From positions 6,962,001-7,026,000 of the forward strand of contig CM043967.1 in the NCBI GenBank assembly GCA_014529385.2: a stretch of 64,000 nucleotides of DNA, in the 5' to 3' direction. Below the pieces are notes generated by a model. It had not been told where the DNA came from and ran no database searches. It saw nothing but the letters and a program-made list of their open reading frames with translations. Shown in pieces: positions 42,848 through 54,890 of this stretch. This DNA is from Adiantum capillus-veneris (Eukaryota; Streptophyta; Polypodiopsida; Polypodiales; Pteridaceae). Every line of letters begins with the position of its first letter. The first letter of the stretch is position 1. A program made the translations under genes and the position numbers.

Positions 42848-44184
42848 TTACCTTTCCCCAAGCATGGCATAGAGGAGATCCTTTGTGGTAAGCATCCTCT
42901 TCTTGGATTTCGACCAAGGTAGCTCTAGGAGGTTCATTTCGTGTATTCTTGTGGGGGCAAGCACAGTAAGCATGCCCTTGCTCCCCACACTTGAAACAAC
43001 GGTTATCTTTACGATAACGCTCAAGCTCTTCAGGAGAGGGTTTATTTTTGCCTTTATAAACTCCCTTCTCCTTAGCTTTGTTGCTGTTGGCATTGCCTTT
43101 AGGAGATTTTTGGATAGTGTCCTTCCCCTTAGGCTCATTATTACGGTCCTTGTTCTCCGTGGGCTAAAGATTTTTCTTAGCCCCTTGTTGGAAATGGATT
43201 CGTGAAGCCACCATGGTATGGTGTATGACCGCAGATATGGTGTGTGGCCTTTGGGAGTTGACATACTCCGCCATATCTTCCCAAAACTTGTCTACACATT
43301 TGTGAATAGATTCGTAGGGAGAGAGCTTAAAGCTTCTCCATTCGGTGAGTACTTTGTCTTTTGGCATCAGTAACCGAAAAATGCTCCATGATGGAAGCTC
43401 TTAAAGCTTTCCATGTTCGTGGAGCTTCACCGTTTGCTCGTAGGCTAGACCACCATTGCCTGGCGGAATTTTGAAAATGCATAGCTACATGGTGTAGCTT
43501 TGAGGACTCCATGAAGCCCTCATTCCAAACGCCGCATCGAATTGTTGAATGATTCCGTAGCACCAAAGGTGCCATTGTAGGTAAGAAAGAGATGTTCTTT
43601 CCTCCCTCTTTGAACTTTTTGAGCTTGGACAACCTCTTCCACACGGCATAGGATTTCCTATGGCCTCTTCTTTTTGGTGGTTTGAAAGTTGTACCATCAC
43701 TTTCTTCAGAGGAGGAAGAATTTGAGGAGAATGGAGAAGAGGGTAACCTCTTTCTCGCCTTTTTCTTCCCTTGTTCCTCCTTGTCTGCACCATCACTTTC
43801 TTCATAAGAGGAAGAGAATGAAGAAGATGGAGAAGAGGGTGACCTCTTTCTTGCCTTTTTCTTCTTTTGTTTTCTGTCATCCCTCTTTGAATTATGGTGT
43901 GGAGAAGTGTGTGATGGTCTTCTCCGTTTAGGGGGTGTTGGAGAGCGTTTTGCCTACCGTCTTCGTGGAGCCATCTCCGTCGAGGTGGCAGGAGACTCAC
44001 TTCTTTCTCGTTCTTTTGGTGGGGGCTCTTGAGTTCTCCTTTGGGAAGGAGATGCGTCGTCAAGTAGTAGATTTTTGAGCCCTTCGTATGGATCCTCTTC
44101 TTCTTCCCGAATCGGAGAGAGGCCTCTTTTGGAAGTCTCACAAGGAGGCTTCCTAGGTACTCTCTCTTCTTGGTGAGAATCCAT
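42848..44184 (-). pseudogene. Outer Ty3 element: gag
   Basis: Begins at the ATG at 44184 (MDSHQEERVPRKPP), with acidic and Ser/Lys-rich low-complexity sequence, then the gag domain at 43644-43164 (VAMHFQNSARQWWSSLRANG, APRTWKALRASIMEHFS, EWRSFKLSPYESIHKCVDKF). A CX2CX4HX4C zinc knuckle is readable in a shifted frame at about 43010-42960 (CFKCGEQGHAYCAC). Several frameshifts. Upstream, the LTR similarity ends only 3 bp from this ATG. Confidence 0.75.
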
Positions 44185-44186
44185 CC

Positions 44187-45151
44187 CTTCTCACAAGCTT
44201 GGAGTAGGTGATGAGCTTTCCATTAAAGCTTGAGAAGGAGAGAGAGTCTTCTTTGCTTCAAACATGAGATTGTGCGAGTGTGTGTGTGACAATGTCTTGC
44301 CAAAATCAGCCCCCTGTCTCTCTTGGTCGACCCCTCTTGATTTTTACTTATGCTAGCATCCCATTAGACTCTAGAAAGCTTAGCCAATGATAATTAAGAA
44401 GCATAAGTGATAGCCTTGTCACACGTGTCCCCTTTCCCCTTCTGTGAGAGAATTAATGCAATTAAAATCTCATTGGACCCTTTTAGTCTTCTGGCCAATA
44501 GGAATCAAGCAAGGCATTGGGCTGCTGAATGCTAATTGGACCCCTTGGGAGACTGTCCAATAGTCTTCTAGAGAGCTTAATTTCTATTGGTTCTTTTATC
44601 AAGTGTTTTAAAATGAATTAAACTAAATATACTCTACCCTAATTCTCATTGGTCCACCTCTATAGCCATCCAATAGGATTTGAATGCACCTTGGGGGCAA
44701 CTGACCTAGGGAGCTGACATGTGTCCCCTATTCCCTTTGTGTAAAGGGAGCTTGCTAGAGTGTGTGTGTGTGTGTTTCTCTCTCATCCCCTACTAAAAGG
44801 GCTCGCCCCCTCCAAGATAAGGATGTAGGAAGACTTTTGAATCGTCCCACAAGCATCCAATATTCCCTAGGTTTTGACCATTGGACCTTACCTTTGAATT
44901 CTGGAACCTTAGCATTTTGGAAGTCTTAATGGGCTGAACCTTAGGGTCTTTGAAGCCCATTGTTGCACATTGCTCTTTTGCAAATGGCCCCCCCTTTGGA
45001 TCCCTATTTTCCCTCCTTTGGATCCCCACCGTGATTGGTATGCTAGCTTAACCAAGATTCTAGCTTTTTCTCCCCTGGTACTTCCCCGTATTAAATGATC
45101 AATTTAACATGAGAAAATCATTTAGGAGAATTAGATATTGATATTATGACA
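44187..45151 (-). repeat. Outer Ty3 element 5' LTR (apparently truncated)
   Basis: Matches 18419-19393. On the minus strand it begins TGTCATAATATC at 45151. Similarity stops at 44187, right beside the gag ATG, with no primer-binding site between, so the LTR end, PBS and leader seem to have been deleted, the short CCCTTCTCA being the possible breakpoint. Confidence 0.7.
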
Positions 45152-46000
45152 AAGAGCTACAAGTAGAGAACAAGTGATAAAATCACAAGGCCTGCCTATA
45201 CATGAAACAAGTGAAGAATATGAACATAAAAAAGAAAACTAAAAGGTTGGAAATCATATTGATTCATAGTGGGGAGAGAGGGGAGTGATTAGAATCAGTT
45301 ACGAATTATAAGATTTACATCCACCAAAATTTGCTCAAACAGATGCACTAACAGGGAATCTAAGAACAAAATCAACGACAATTCCTTTCAAAATAACAAA
45401 AACCTTTCAATCCTGAAGATATAATTTGGCCGGCAACACTAGCTGTTAAAACTTAAATCTAAGTTTGAAGATTTTTTTTAGCAAATTGAATTTTAATACG
45501 AGAAATTTTAAGAGGAAAGTTACCATTCATGAGGACAAATAGAGTAAAATGATAAGGCTACATGTTATTATAAATTGGGTGGAAAGATAGTCACTTATTA
45601 AAGCGTTTCTTGAGACAACACGTTTTTTAAGAACTCTTTATGATCATTAAGACAAGGAAATGTGCTGCACCGCAATTGGTCTGCTTTGTAGGTTATAAAT
45701 GCCTTCCAAAGTTCTCAGATCCCATGGAGGCGGCCCCGTTGCATGGATGACCGGCAGTGCAGAACCCGACGAGGCTAAGGTTCTCGCCACCATGGCTAGG
45801 AGAGAGTTGTAGGTGCTCCTAGTAGCACACATTAAAGGCGGGTGTGTCTCTGCAGATGTTCTCTATGTCACACTGTTGTGGTGCCACCTATACCTGAGCT
45901 TGCATTCTCTAAGCGTACACGCCCACAAGGGTTGGGATGGTGGATGTCGTGCAATGGTACGGGTTGTTCTACACGAGGCTTGAAAGTAAGAGGGGCCATT
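45152..46000. other. Intergenic DNA
   Basis: AT-rich, then a more GC-balanced stretch from about 45650. Short frames only. The right part may belong to the Helitron whose 3' end is proposed at 46030. Confidence 0.4.
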
Positions 46001-46030
46001 CCGTCGCCGAAGGCGACGGCGTTTTACTAG
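46001..46030 (+). mobile_element. Probable Helitron 3' terminus
   Basis: A perfect 8-bp stem, CCGTCGCC and GGCGACGG with a GAA loop (46001-46019), is followed by CGTTTTACTAG and then T. A GC hairpin about 11 bp from a CTAG end next to T is the usual Helitron 3' structure. The matching TC 5' end was not located, so element length is unknown. Confidence 0.45.
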
Positions 46031-46327
46031 TAGCAATAGAATGCCTAAAAAGTGGGTTTTCGAAGATAGAAGTGTTTTCCACTAGAATATATCATGGAAA
46101 CTCCATGAATTTACATTTGAGCTTTAGCATTTTATTGAAACTCCATTAATTTCATTTCAATCACAATTTGGGTGTCATTACCTAAGCAAATGTGCAAAAT
46201 TTTGAGCGGCAAATGCCCTATGTATGAAGAAACTTTACAGGACTATCTTTTCAAGACCGAAAGGTCGTCTGTATAAATCTGAGTAGAAAACGCAGGATGT
46301 AGGAGAGGTATGAGAGGAGTGCAGGAT

Positions 46328-46455
<128 letters not shown>

Positions 46456-46488
46456 GTTTCGCGCGCTCCTTGATCCGAGGCTATTCTG

Positions 46489-47565
46489 AGCCACAAGCAT
46501 TACGGAAAGGGGACTTGGAGAGGGGAGGCTCCATCACCTTTGATCACTCCTCTGCAACGCAATTGGGCACATGTGATTCAGGGAGACCTTGAAAGCAGGG
46601 TTCCACGGAGGAGGCAAGTGCCCTTCATTCAAGTCTTTGGGAATCCAAAAGGTGAAGGATGTCACAAGGAAGGAGCTGAGGTAGTTGCCCAAGGCAAAGC
46701 CTGAGAGAGACATTGCAGTTGCAAGGCTGCGCATGCCCTGTGGTGCATACATATAGTTGAATTCCATGTGACCACATGTGTAAAGTACAGTGGTCAATCC
46801 CTCTAACATATACTGAGGTGCAAGCCAAAATATGGTCATGGGCACTGCCATCCCATCATCTGCCTTTGCAGCATGCACAATGCGTAGTCTTCGTGCCTCT
46901 ACAATGGCTGCTATGGAGAACATTGCTATGGCCACCACAAGGCCTGCTCCCATTCTTCCTATTGATAAAATCTCTCTGTTGTGCCTTTTAGTACACGGAT
47001 CTACCAGCATTGTATATACAGGGGCACCCACGACTACCATAGCCAAACTGAATAAGCCCATTGATGCAGGTGGGAACATCATGTTTCCCCATTGTCCATT
47101 GTATCCCCTTGGAGGACAAACAGAGTGCCTTTCTGTACCACCACTGATGCTACTAAGATGCCACACACCCAAAACGGGAGTAGGCGAACGATACTTGTCA
47201 CTGCCTTAACCTGCTCCACTGTACATTCATGATGTTTCTTTGAGGGTGCGGCTTTGTCTAGACATCTGCAAAGCCCATAATCAAGCAGTGTCAGCCCATG
47301 ATTCAGTTGATGTACATGTTTCACACAATGATTTATTTAAAGGCTTGAAAGAAGATCATATTGTGGGCTCTTTGTCGACATGTAAGCCATTGAAGAGATA
47401 GTCAAAACAGGATTCGTTATGATACCTTGCTGTAGCACACAGCTGCTGCTTTGCATGCAAACAGATATGTAATTCACCTGATGCTGGTAGTTCTTTGACA
47501 AAAATTGACTGCTGATGATTTTGCAGAGACGACTTTACTCCATTTATGATTGCGCATGGTAGCAC
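46489..47565 (-). pseudogene. NPF (NRT1/PTR family) transporter pseudogene
   Basis: Minus-strand pieces give the second half of a plant NPF proton-coupled nitrate/peptide transporter: an upstream piece (47565-47356, FVKELPASGELH), an intron-like gap ending CTTTGCAG, then CLDKAAPSKKHHECTVEQVK, LLPFWVCGILVASVV and GTLFVLQGDTMD. A 1-bp frameshift leads to MMFPPASMGLFSLAMVVVG, GRMGAGLVVAIAMFSI, VEARRLR, FWLAPQYMLEGLT, EFNYMYAPQGMRSLATAMSL, GNYLSSFLVT and WIPKDLNEGHL. About 80 bp coding the last membrane span are missing after GHL compared with the copy at 48580. The N-terminal half is absent. Confidence 0.8.
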
Positions 47566-48579
47566 AGAGTGGAAGGGAAGGGTCTACTCCCCAAAAGAAA
47601 AACCGAACTTATCAGCTCAGAGAATAAAACCCAATAATGGACATGAATCCATAATAGGGCATTTGCTCTTCATCACAACTTATCCGAAATTCCAAATTGT
47701 ACCAATATCTAAATCTTTCTCAGTCTATACACTTTTCATCTTTAGTCATCCAAGGATGTTCAAGAAATGCAGTAGACATCATCACCAAACCCCTTCTGTC
47801 TAAGTAAACAGCATACCAGAAACATTTAATTTTTTTAATTGACTTAACAAGCATAACAAAAATCCTCTATGCACACAAGCGAGGAACATGGCACACAAGT
47901 ATCAGACTATATCCAACCACAAACCCTATCCGACATCAACAAAAAAATGCGACAACGGAGGCATATTGCTGCTCATTCTTAACATATATGAATGTTCCAG
48001 CACGAAAACATCAATCTGACAAAGACATGCAAGCAAGATGATTATGGGATCACCACAGCCAAAGTTATATACTCTTCACTCTCGTTGTGATACACCACCC
48101 AATCCCACCTAAGTCCGGGCCACATACAAACCCAACGACTATCGGAGACCTCCGAACACAACTGCACACACGATATTAAACATCAGAGTGCTAATTAGCT
48201 GGATGCGAGCATAAATAAACTGCATATGTTAATCCGATAAGATAAATGGGGTAACACAACAGAAAAAAACTTGAAGTGGGTCGCACCCCAAAGGAAGGAA
48301 CAAAATTGCAGTGTCTGAAACCCTTGCAAAATGCTTCATGGCTCTTAGCTTCACTGAACGCCGGTGCAGATGACGAGAATAGACATGGGAATGCTGATGA
48401 CAGAGCAAGGCATAGAAGAGCGCCCAAAAACGAGAACTTGCTACTCTTAACTCCGCTAGCAGCACAACAGTATGCTACACGAAACCGCTAGCTACATCAG
48501 AGCAGCAAAAAAGCTTGAAATGTAGACCCGAAGCGGTGATTCAGGGCTGCGCTATGGGAAATCACTGAAAATCACATGA
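47566..48579. other. DNA between the inverted NPF fragments, no gene recognised
   Basis: Short frames on both strands without family resemblance. Possibly remains of NPF introns or flanking sequence. Confidence 0.5.
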
Positions 48580-48968
48580 AAGGGCTTGACCATTGTACTT
48601 TACACATGCGAGCACATGGAATTCAACTATATGTATGCACCACAGGGCATGCGCAGCCTTGCAACTGCAATGTCTCTCTCAGGCTTTGCCTTGGGCAACT
48701 ACCTCAGCTCTTTCCTTGTGACATCCTTCACCTTTTGGATCCCCAAAGACTTGAATGAAGGGCACCTAGACTACTTCTATTGGCTACTTGCAGCTCTGCT
48801 GTTGCTTGATTTTCTGCTCTTTGTGGTCGCCTCCAAGTGGGTGCTTTCCTCCTCCGTGGAACCCTGCTTTCAAGGTCTCCCTGAATCACATGTGCCCAAT
48901 TGCGTTGCAGAGGAGTGAGCAAAGGCGATGGAGCCTCTCCAAGTCCCCTTTCCGTAATGCTTGTGGCT
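48580..48968 (+). pseudogene. Inverted partial copy of the NPF C-terminus
   Basis: Reads the same C-terminal block as the minus-strand pseudogene (EFNYMYAPQGMRSLATAMSL, WIPKDLNEGHL) and adds DYFYWLLAALLLLDFLLFVV, the last membrane span, followed by ASKWV. It starts abruptly at the VLYTCEHMEF segment. Similarity with 46489-46810 continues past the stop to GTAATGCTTGTGGCT, so the pair forms an inverted repeat of roughly 320-390 bp separated by about 1.8 kb. Confidence 0.8.
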
Positions 48969-49461
<493 letters not shown>

Positions 49462-49564
49462 CATAGACATTATCCCCTTCCCCATTGCACACATGCAACC
49501 CACTCGACAATGTCTTCTTGCACCATCTCTCCCCCACGCTGCCTCCCCATCCTTGCATGCGTTC

Positions 49565-49712
<148 letters not shown>

Positions 49713-51160
49713 CAATATGCAACCAGTCAGCAGGTCTCCCCCTTCGTTCCCTAGCTGAACTGACCGATTATAGTGTATTCTCATGCTTAATGCGCATAAA
49801 TACTTCTGGCCGACATCGGATACAAACAAATACACAGAGAGCTACCGCCCATGGACCTATTGCTCACCAGCTCCATGGCTACCATGTCTCCTTTCCCTCC
49901 CATCATTGCACAACCGTGCCTTCACTCCTGATTACACCTTTCATTGGAAACTGAAATTGTCTATTGTATTTTTCATTAGAGGCAGCTCAAAATCTTTAAC
50001 ATTTCAAACTCAAGACATGTCATCATTAGAGTTACACACTGCTCATTGAAATGAGTACCCACTATCTTAATTCAACCAATCAACATTTTTGGCTTAGCAA
50101 AAAATGCTTAAAAATACAACTCAATTATTTTTTCTATTTTAGTCAGCAAAAAGACATTACATCGCTATAGCCTTTGCCCTTTGGGCAGGCCAAAAAGGGA
50201 TTGTCTTCTTTTATCAAGGGAGAGTTTGATGTGAGTAACGAATTTTTATAATGAGCACCTCCCAAGGTTGAGAATCCATCTTGGTCCTTTTAGGCCCCTA
50301 TCAAACAAGGGGGTTGGACTTCTCTCCAATTGATGTGGTCCAATAATAGAGTATGCCGACTACTTTTGCTATCAAATAGCGTAGTGGTAGTGTTCGAGAA
50401 AAATCAATTTAAAAAACATACAAATATCCCTCCAAGACAAATCTGAATCGGAAATTTTACAATACTAGCCGGCATTTTTGCAAGATTACACTATTTTCCA
50501 TGTATTTTAAGCAAAATTTTCTCCTTCTTGCCCTCCCCTGAACCGGCTACTTTGATTTTGCAACCGGCTCAAGGCTAAGCTGAGGCACACTTTTCCCGAA
50601 CACTGCGTAGTGGACATGAAGGGTCAAACACTGAGGTGGCTTGCTTGGTCAAATCCACACTATAAATACTTTTGTTTGAGGGGGTGTAGTGTCAATTACC
50701 AACTACCATTTGTGACTTTCTAGATATGCAAGAAGACATGAATTGTTCGTCGATCTCAAGCATGTCCACCGACAATGGGCTTTAGGCCAGTGTCATGCAT
50801 GGGGAGTCGGATAGGCAAAAATACTTGGGTAGTTTGTTTATCACATGTGGGTGGACAATAATACAATACATGCCGTGCAAACAAAAGGTAGAAATTGGCT
50901 ACTTGAAAAGAATTATGTGTGTTGCGATGGCAATGAAACCTTTAAGAAGCCCCTTGACGTCCGCGAGCCTCGTTTATATGTGACACGGGATCGACGTAAG
51001 GGATTGCCATGTCATCCGACATCGCCACACATACACATATTTGTGATTGCACAAATGGTTTTCAACCAACATGCGTGGCTATCTTGGCCAGAGATTCATC
51101 CTCTTGGGCGGTTCAAACTGCAAGTCGATTGGAGCTTTGACTTGATTGCAAGTCTTTTTT
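49713..51160. other. Intergenic DNA, no gene assigned
   Basis: A 138-codon plus-strand frame at 50845-51261 is open but has no recognisable family and overlaps the SINE-like material that follows, so it is not called as a gene. The rest is AT-rich and featureless. Confidence 0.45.
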
Positions 51161-51162
51161 TT

Positions 51163-51620
51163 TTCAAATCTCGAGATCCATGCCATCCCCGTGGAGGCCT
51201 CTATACTAAAGGGCACGGGGTTAATGAAGACCCCACCCACAATGGGATCGATAGCGGGTAACTAGGCACGTGCGATGCAAAGTTGGCTCGACTGTCCGAT
51301 TTTACCTTTCTTGTCCTAGTTTACTTCCGCCCTTGTCTAAGTTTATTTATCATGCATTTGTTTCCCACTATGGGTACCATATATATGCTCACAGGAGGGT
51401 TGGATAGGCCATAAGCCTCGTGCGACGCCACGTTCAAATCTTGCAAGCGACCTCTATCGCCAAATTTTTGGAGCCCTCCAATGTCCTCGAGATTTACCCA
51501 CGTGTAGCCCCTCATCGTTGATCCCCCCTTGAGCCCTCCAATGTCCTTGAGATTTGATTGATCCCAGTGCTCCCCTCAGCACTAAAGGGCACGGGCACTT
51601 TAATGAAGCCCAAGCGGTGG
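51163..51620 (-). repeat. SINE-like fragments, minus orientation
   Basis: A 15-bp block ACTAAAGGGCACGGG occurs at 51205 and 51581, and its reverse complement occurs at 51929 in the plus-oriented element. Nearby phrases such as GAGCCCTCCAATGTCCT (51472, 51532) and CCTCGAGAT also recur. They look like pieces of one short interspersed family in opposite orientation. Confidence 0.4.
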
Positions 51621-51780
51621 GATCCACGGCAACGAAGTTAGGACATGGGGATCGGAACGCGCGCAGCCGTAGGATGGCCATGGTAAACTAGGACACGAAA
51701 AAGTAAACTTGGACAAGCAGGGGGCCCATCCAAGTTTATCTATCATTTTATGTTTTTCCCACATGTCAACTTGCTTGTCT

Positions 51781-51848
51781 CGTAGGCGCAGCGGTTAGTG
51801 CATTGGGCTCTCATGGCGGTGGCGATGGTCCAAGTCCCCGTGCCTACG
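51781..51848 (+). mobile_element. tRNA-like head of a SINE (or tRNA pseudogene)
   Basis: CGTAGGC at the start pairs with GCCTACG at the end, an acceptor-like 7-bp stem. Inside are an A-box-like GGCGCAGCGGTTAGTGC, a CTCTCAT loop (anticodon-like CAT) and a B-box-like GGTCCAAGTCC. It is shorter than a normal tRNA. A body sharing the CCCGTGCCCTTTAGT block follows to about 51990, which favours a tRNA-derived SINE. Confidence 0.45.
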
Positions 51849-52154
51849 ACGACGCCCATTTTTTACCACCCTCAATTCGCCTCGAGATCCCCCCTTTCGA
51901 CCTCCACCGCCGATCCCATCTCTCTCTACCCGTGCCCTTTAGTGGTGAGGCAGTGCTCCCCCTTTAGTCCACACGGGAGGTCGCAAGCGGTCGGCCCACT
52001 CACGGACGTCCAATGTGTGTGACACCAGGCTCCAGAGTCCAGAGTCCAGCGGCCAGCCTTAAGGTTCTGGATTTTTTTTACCTTGATTATCTAACAGTGG
52101 ATTTGACAATCCTGTAAGCAGAGCTACGCCACTTGGCAATATCTCATTGGAGGA

Positions 52155-52165
52155 GATATAAAAAA
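52155..52165 (+). promoter_or_regulatory. TATA-like element upstream of RPB4
   Basis: GATATAAAAAAG about 390 bp upstream of the RPB4 ATG. If used, the leader would be some 360 nt and include a 18-codon uORF starting at about 52219. Confidence 0.35.
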
Positions 52166-52547
52166 GAGGAGATAATTTTGGCATTCGTCTTCCACTTTGA
52201 GCAAACGATTCCTCAGGCCCATGAAGGAATCGTTCATCACAAACATTTACGTTCACTATAGCGGGAAGCTCTCCTAAAGGCTGCGAGTGCTCTGCAACTA
52301 CCCTGCACAAGCTCTGCCAAAGCCTGCAACCTACGTCAGCAACCTCCCGAGCGATTGACTCTTCATGTGTGCTGGAAATCAATTGTTTGCTGACGTTCAC
52401 GGAGAGGGAACGAACCAAGTGCATCTCTTTCATGTGCGCACTACAAGAGACTGGGTCGAACCAACGCCTTCCAGGTCCCTGAAGACTTCGCTTTCTTTCT
52501 ACTGCGCTACTCTTGCAAGCGCGAGAGAGAGAATACCGCTACCCATC

Positions 52548-52970
52548 ATGGAAGAAGAAGATGCTTCAGAACTCAAGCTTGGTGAAGACTTTGAGAAGGC
52601 AAAGTGCTTAATGAATTCTGAGGTAGCAGTCATTTTGGAAAGGAAGTATGAGCAAATCCAAGAACTTTTTGATCCAGCATCTCAAGTATCACAGGTCTTC
52701 GAGAAGTCCTTTCAGTATGTGAAGCGCTTCAATCGCTATCAAAATCCGAATGCTGTCAAACAAGTTCGAGAAGTACTTAGTCGAAATCAATTAGCTGAGT
52801 TTGAGGTTTGTGTAATTGGAAACTTGTGTCTTGATACATTGGAAGAAGCAAAGGCATTGGTTCCTTCTCTTGCTAAGAGAAGCAAATCTGATGAGGATGA
52901 GGATGGTATCACGGACGATAAAATTGAGCAGATGCTTGCAGATTTGGCAACAATTAAGAAGTTTGAATAG
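52548..52970 (+). CDS. NRPB4: DNA-directed RNA polymerase II subunit 4 (RPB4/NRPB4)
   Basis: 140 residues, the usual length of plant NRPB4. It matches the family from MEEEDASELKLGEDFEKAKC through LMNSEVAVILERKYEQ, VSQVFEKSFQYVKRFNRYQN, AVKQVREVLSRNQLAEFE, VCVIGNLCLDTLEEAKALVP to the C-terminal helix ending FE. RPB4 pairs with RPB7 to form the stalk of Pol II, acting in initiation and RNA export. The ATG at 52548 is chosen because the open upstream frame (from 52365) has no resemblance to the family. The coding region has no intron. The NRPD4/NRPE4 paralogs of Pol IV/V are longer, so the Pol II form is preferred. It may be a functional single-exon gene or a retrocopy; no stop or frameshift is present. 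Confidence 0.9.
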   Translation: MEEEDASELKLGEDFEKAKCLMNSEVAVILERKYEQIQELFDPASQVSQVFEKSFQYVKRFNRYQNPNAVKQVREVLSRNQLAEFEVCVIGNLCLDTLEEAKALVPSLAKRSKSDEDEDGITDDKIEQMLADLATIKKFE

Positions 52971-53984
52971 TATGGATATGCATAAGGAGAGTTTGTATTG
53001 TCCAATTCTGACCATCATTCAAAGACTTGAGTACAGCTTTTGACCATGTATGGTATGTGTCCAGCTAGAGAGAAATTCTCTGCTGATTCTGCCTTGAGGT
53101 GACTCGACTGGATTTTGGTGTTGCTCTATTTCCTAATTTTTCTCCTGAACTTTGTTATTTTGCATGGTGGCTGATGATATGAGAGTCGATAACTTTCAAG
53201 ACAGTTGCCACAAGTCACACTGGGGCTTTTGATTGGCAACTTAATGCATAGCTGTTTGAACCCTGCATGAGAGGTAGATTGCAAGTGCCATCCTTGAGTC
53301 ATGTGCAGAATGGGGAAAAGAATTATGAGCATTTGGAGCAGAGAACAAGAGAGGGAACATGGAAAATGCTTTCGGTAGAGGAAAGGCTTCATAGTTTAGA
53401 GCAGGGCGTACCTCTTTCAACAGATGAGCTTGTACAAATTTTGCAGAAGTGGAGGAAAGAGAGAGATGGAAAAAATGGAGTGCGCTGTTATGCGTACCTG
53501 CGGAAGCATGGATTGGAAGCTGATATATATCTTGGTAATTATCTTGTTCCCATGTTGGTTGACATAGGACGAATCCAGGATGCTCAGGAAGTCTTTGATT
53601 GGCTACCTTATCGAAATGAGCACTCATGGAACTCTCTTCTTTCTGGATGTGTGAGTTGCGGCAAGGCACAACATGCTCTCATTCTTTACAAAAAGATGCA
53701 GGAAGATCCTTTGCACCCAAATGGGCATACATTTATTGCTTTACTCAGTGCCTGCGCTAAGCTAGCAGATCAGGAGAATGGTGCTGAATTGTACTTAGAG
53801 ATTGCTAGAAGAGGTTTGGCAGGAGACTTTCTTGTGGGAAGTGCACTAGTCCACATGTATGCAAAATGTGGCTTGCTTGCATTGGCTCAAGAGGTTTTGA
53901 TGGACTTAATGTTAAAGATGCAATCACATGGACATCTTTAATAGCAGGGTATGTGAAACTTGGGCATTTTGAGCAAGCCTTGTT

Positions 53985-54890
53985 GCTATAGTGGGTTGCT
54001 TGAAACCAACACATACTTGGGGAACATGTTGGTTAGTATGTATGTTAGGTGCACCGAGTATGTATGTCAAGTGTGGTGCACTTGTCATGGCGCAACAAGT
54101 CGTTGATGAGCTTCCTGTGCGGGATGTCATATCTGATTGCAGGATATGCCCAAGAGGGGCATCGCCAAGAAAATCTCGGTTGTTTTCATTGGATGCGAAG
54201 AGAGGGCCTATGAGATCTTTTGGCGGGCAGGAAGCTCTGCATTGATTTCAGGCTACGTTGGGCAGGAAGCTCTATGCCGATTTTAACAAATGCAAGGTGA
54301 GGGCATCTGTCCTGATGCAGTCACCTACGCATGCTTCTTGAAGGCATGTGACTCTATGCAAGATGCCGATATGAACTTAAAAATTCATTCTGATCTTATT
54401 AGTCAGGGGTTGTTGTCTAATGTCATCTTTGAGAGTGCATTGATTTCGGGATGTGTGCAACAAGAGCAGGCCAGAAAGCTTCAATCTGTTTTCAACAAAT
54501 GAAAAGCGAGGGCCTCTCTCTAGATACAATCACATATGAGTGTATCTTGAAGGCATGTGGCTCTACACGAGATGCTGATATAAGCATAATAATTTATGCT
54601 TATATTGTTTGCCAAAGGCTATTGAAAAATGATGTTTTTGGTAATGCCTTGCTGATATTTGCTATAGTGGGTTGCTTGAAACCAACACATACTTGGGGAA
54701 CATGTTGGTTAATATGTATATTAGGTGCAACGAGTATGTATGTCAAGTGTGGTGCACTTGTCATGGCGCAACAAGTCGTTAACGAGCTTCCTGTGCGGGA
54801 TGTCATGTCTGATTACAGGATATGCCCAAGAGGGGCATTGCCAGGAAAATCTCGGTTGTTTTCATTGGATGCGAAGAGATGGCCTCTCTC
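53985..54890. repeat. Duplicated block inside the PPR pseudogene
   Basis: About 230 bp at 53985-54215 recurs at 54660-54890 (for example GGGTTGCTTGAAACCAACAC and AACAAGTCGTTGATGAGCTT versus AACAAGTCGTTAACGAGCTT). The strong match, compared with ordinary PPR-repeat divergence, indicates a recent segment duplication and not just repeat homology. Confidence 0.8.

Noticed and set aside
48191-48500. Short Cys/Leu-rich frames that might be membrane proteins
   Set aside because: No conserved motif and no continuity with the NPF reading frame.
50845-51261. 138-codon plus-strand frame as a gene
   Set aside because: No family, overlaps SINE-like repeats, no supporting promoter or splice context.
52365-52547. 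N-terminal extension of RPB4 from an upstream ATG
   Set aside because: The extension has no resemblance to RPB4, and starting at 52548 gives the normal family length.
54600-54806. Minus-strand frames across the PPR region
   Set aside because: Antisense shadows of PPR repeats, apart from the true inverted segment at 55473-55655.
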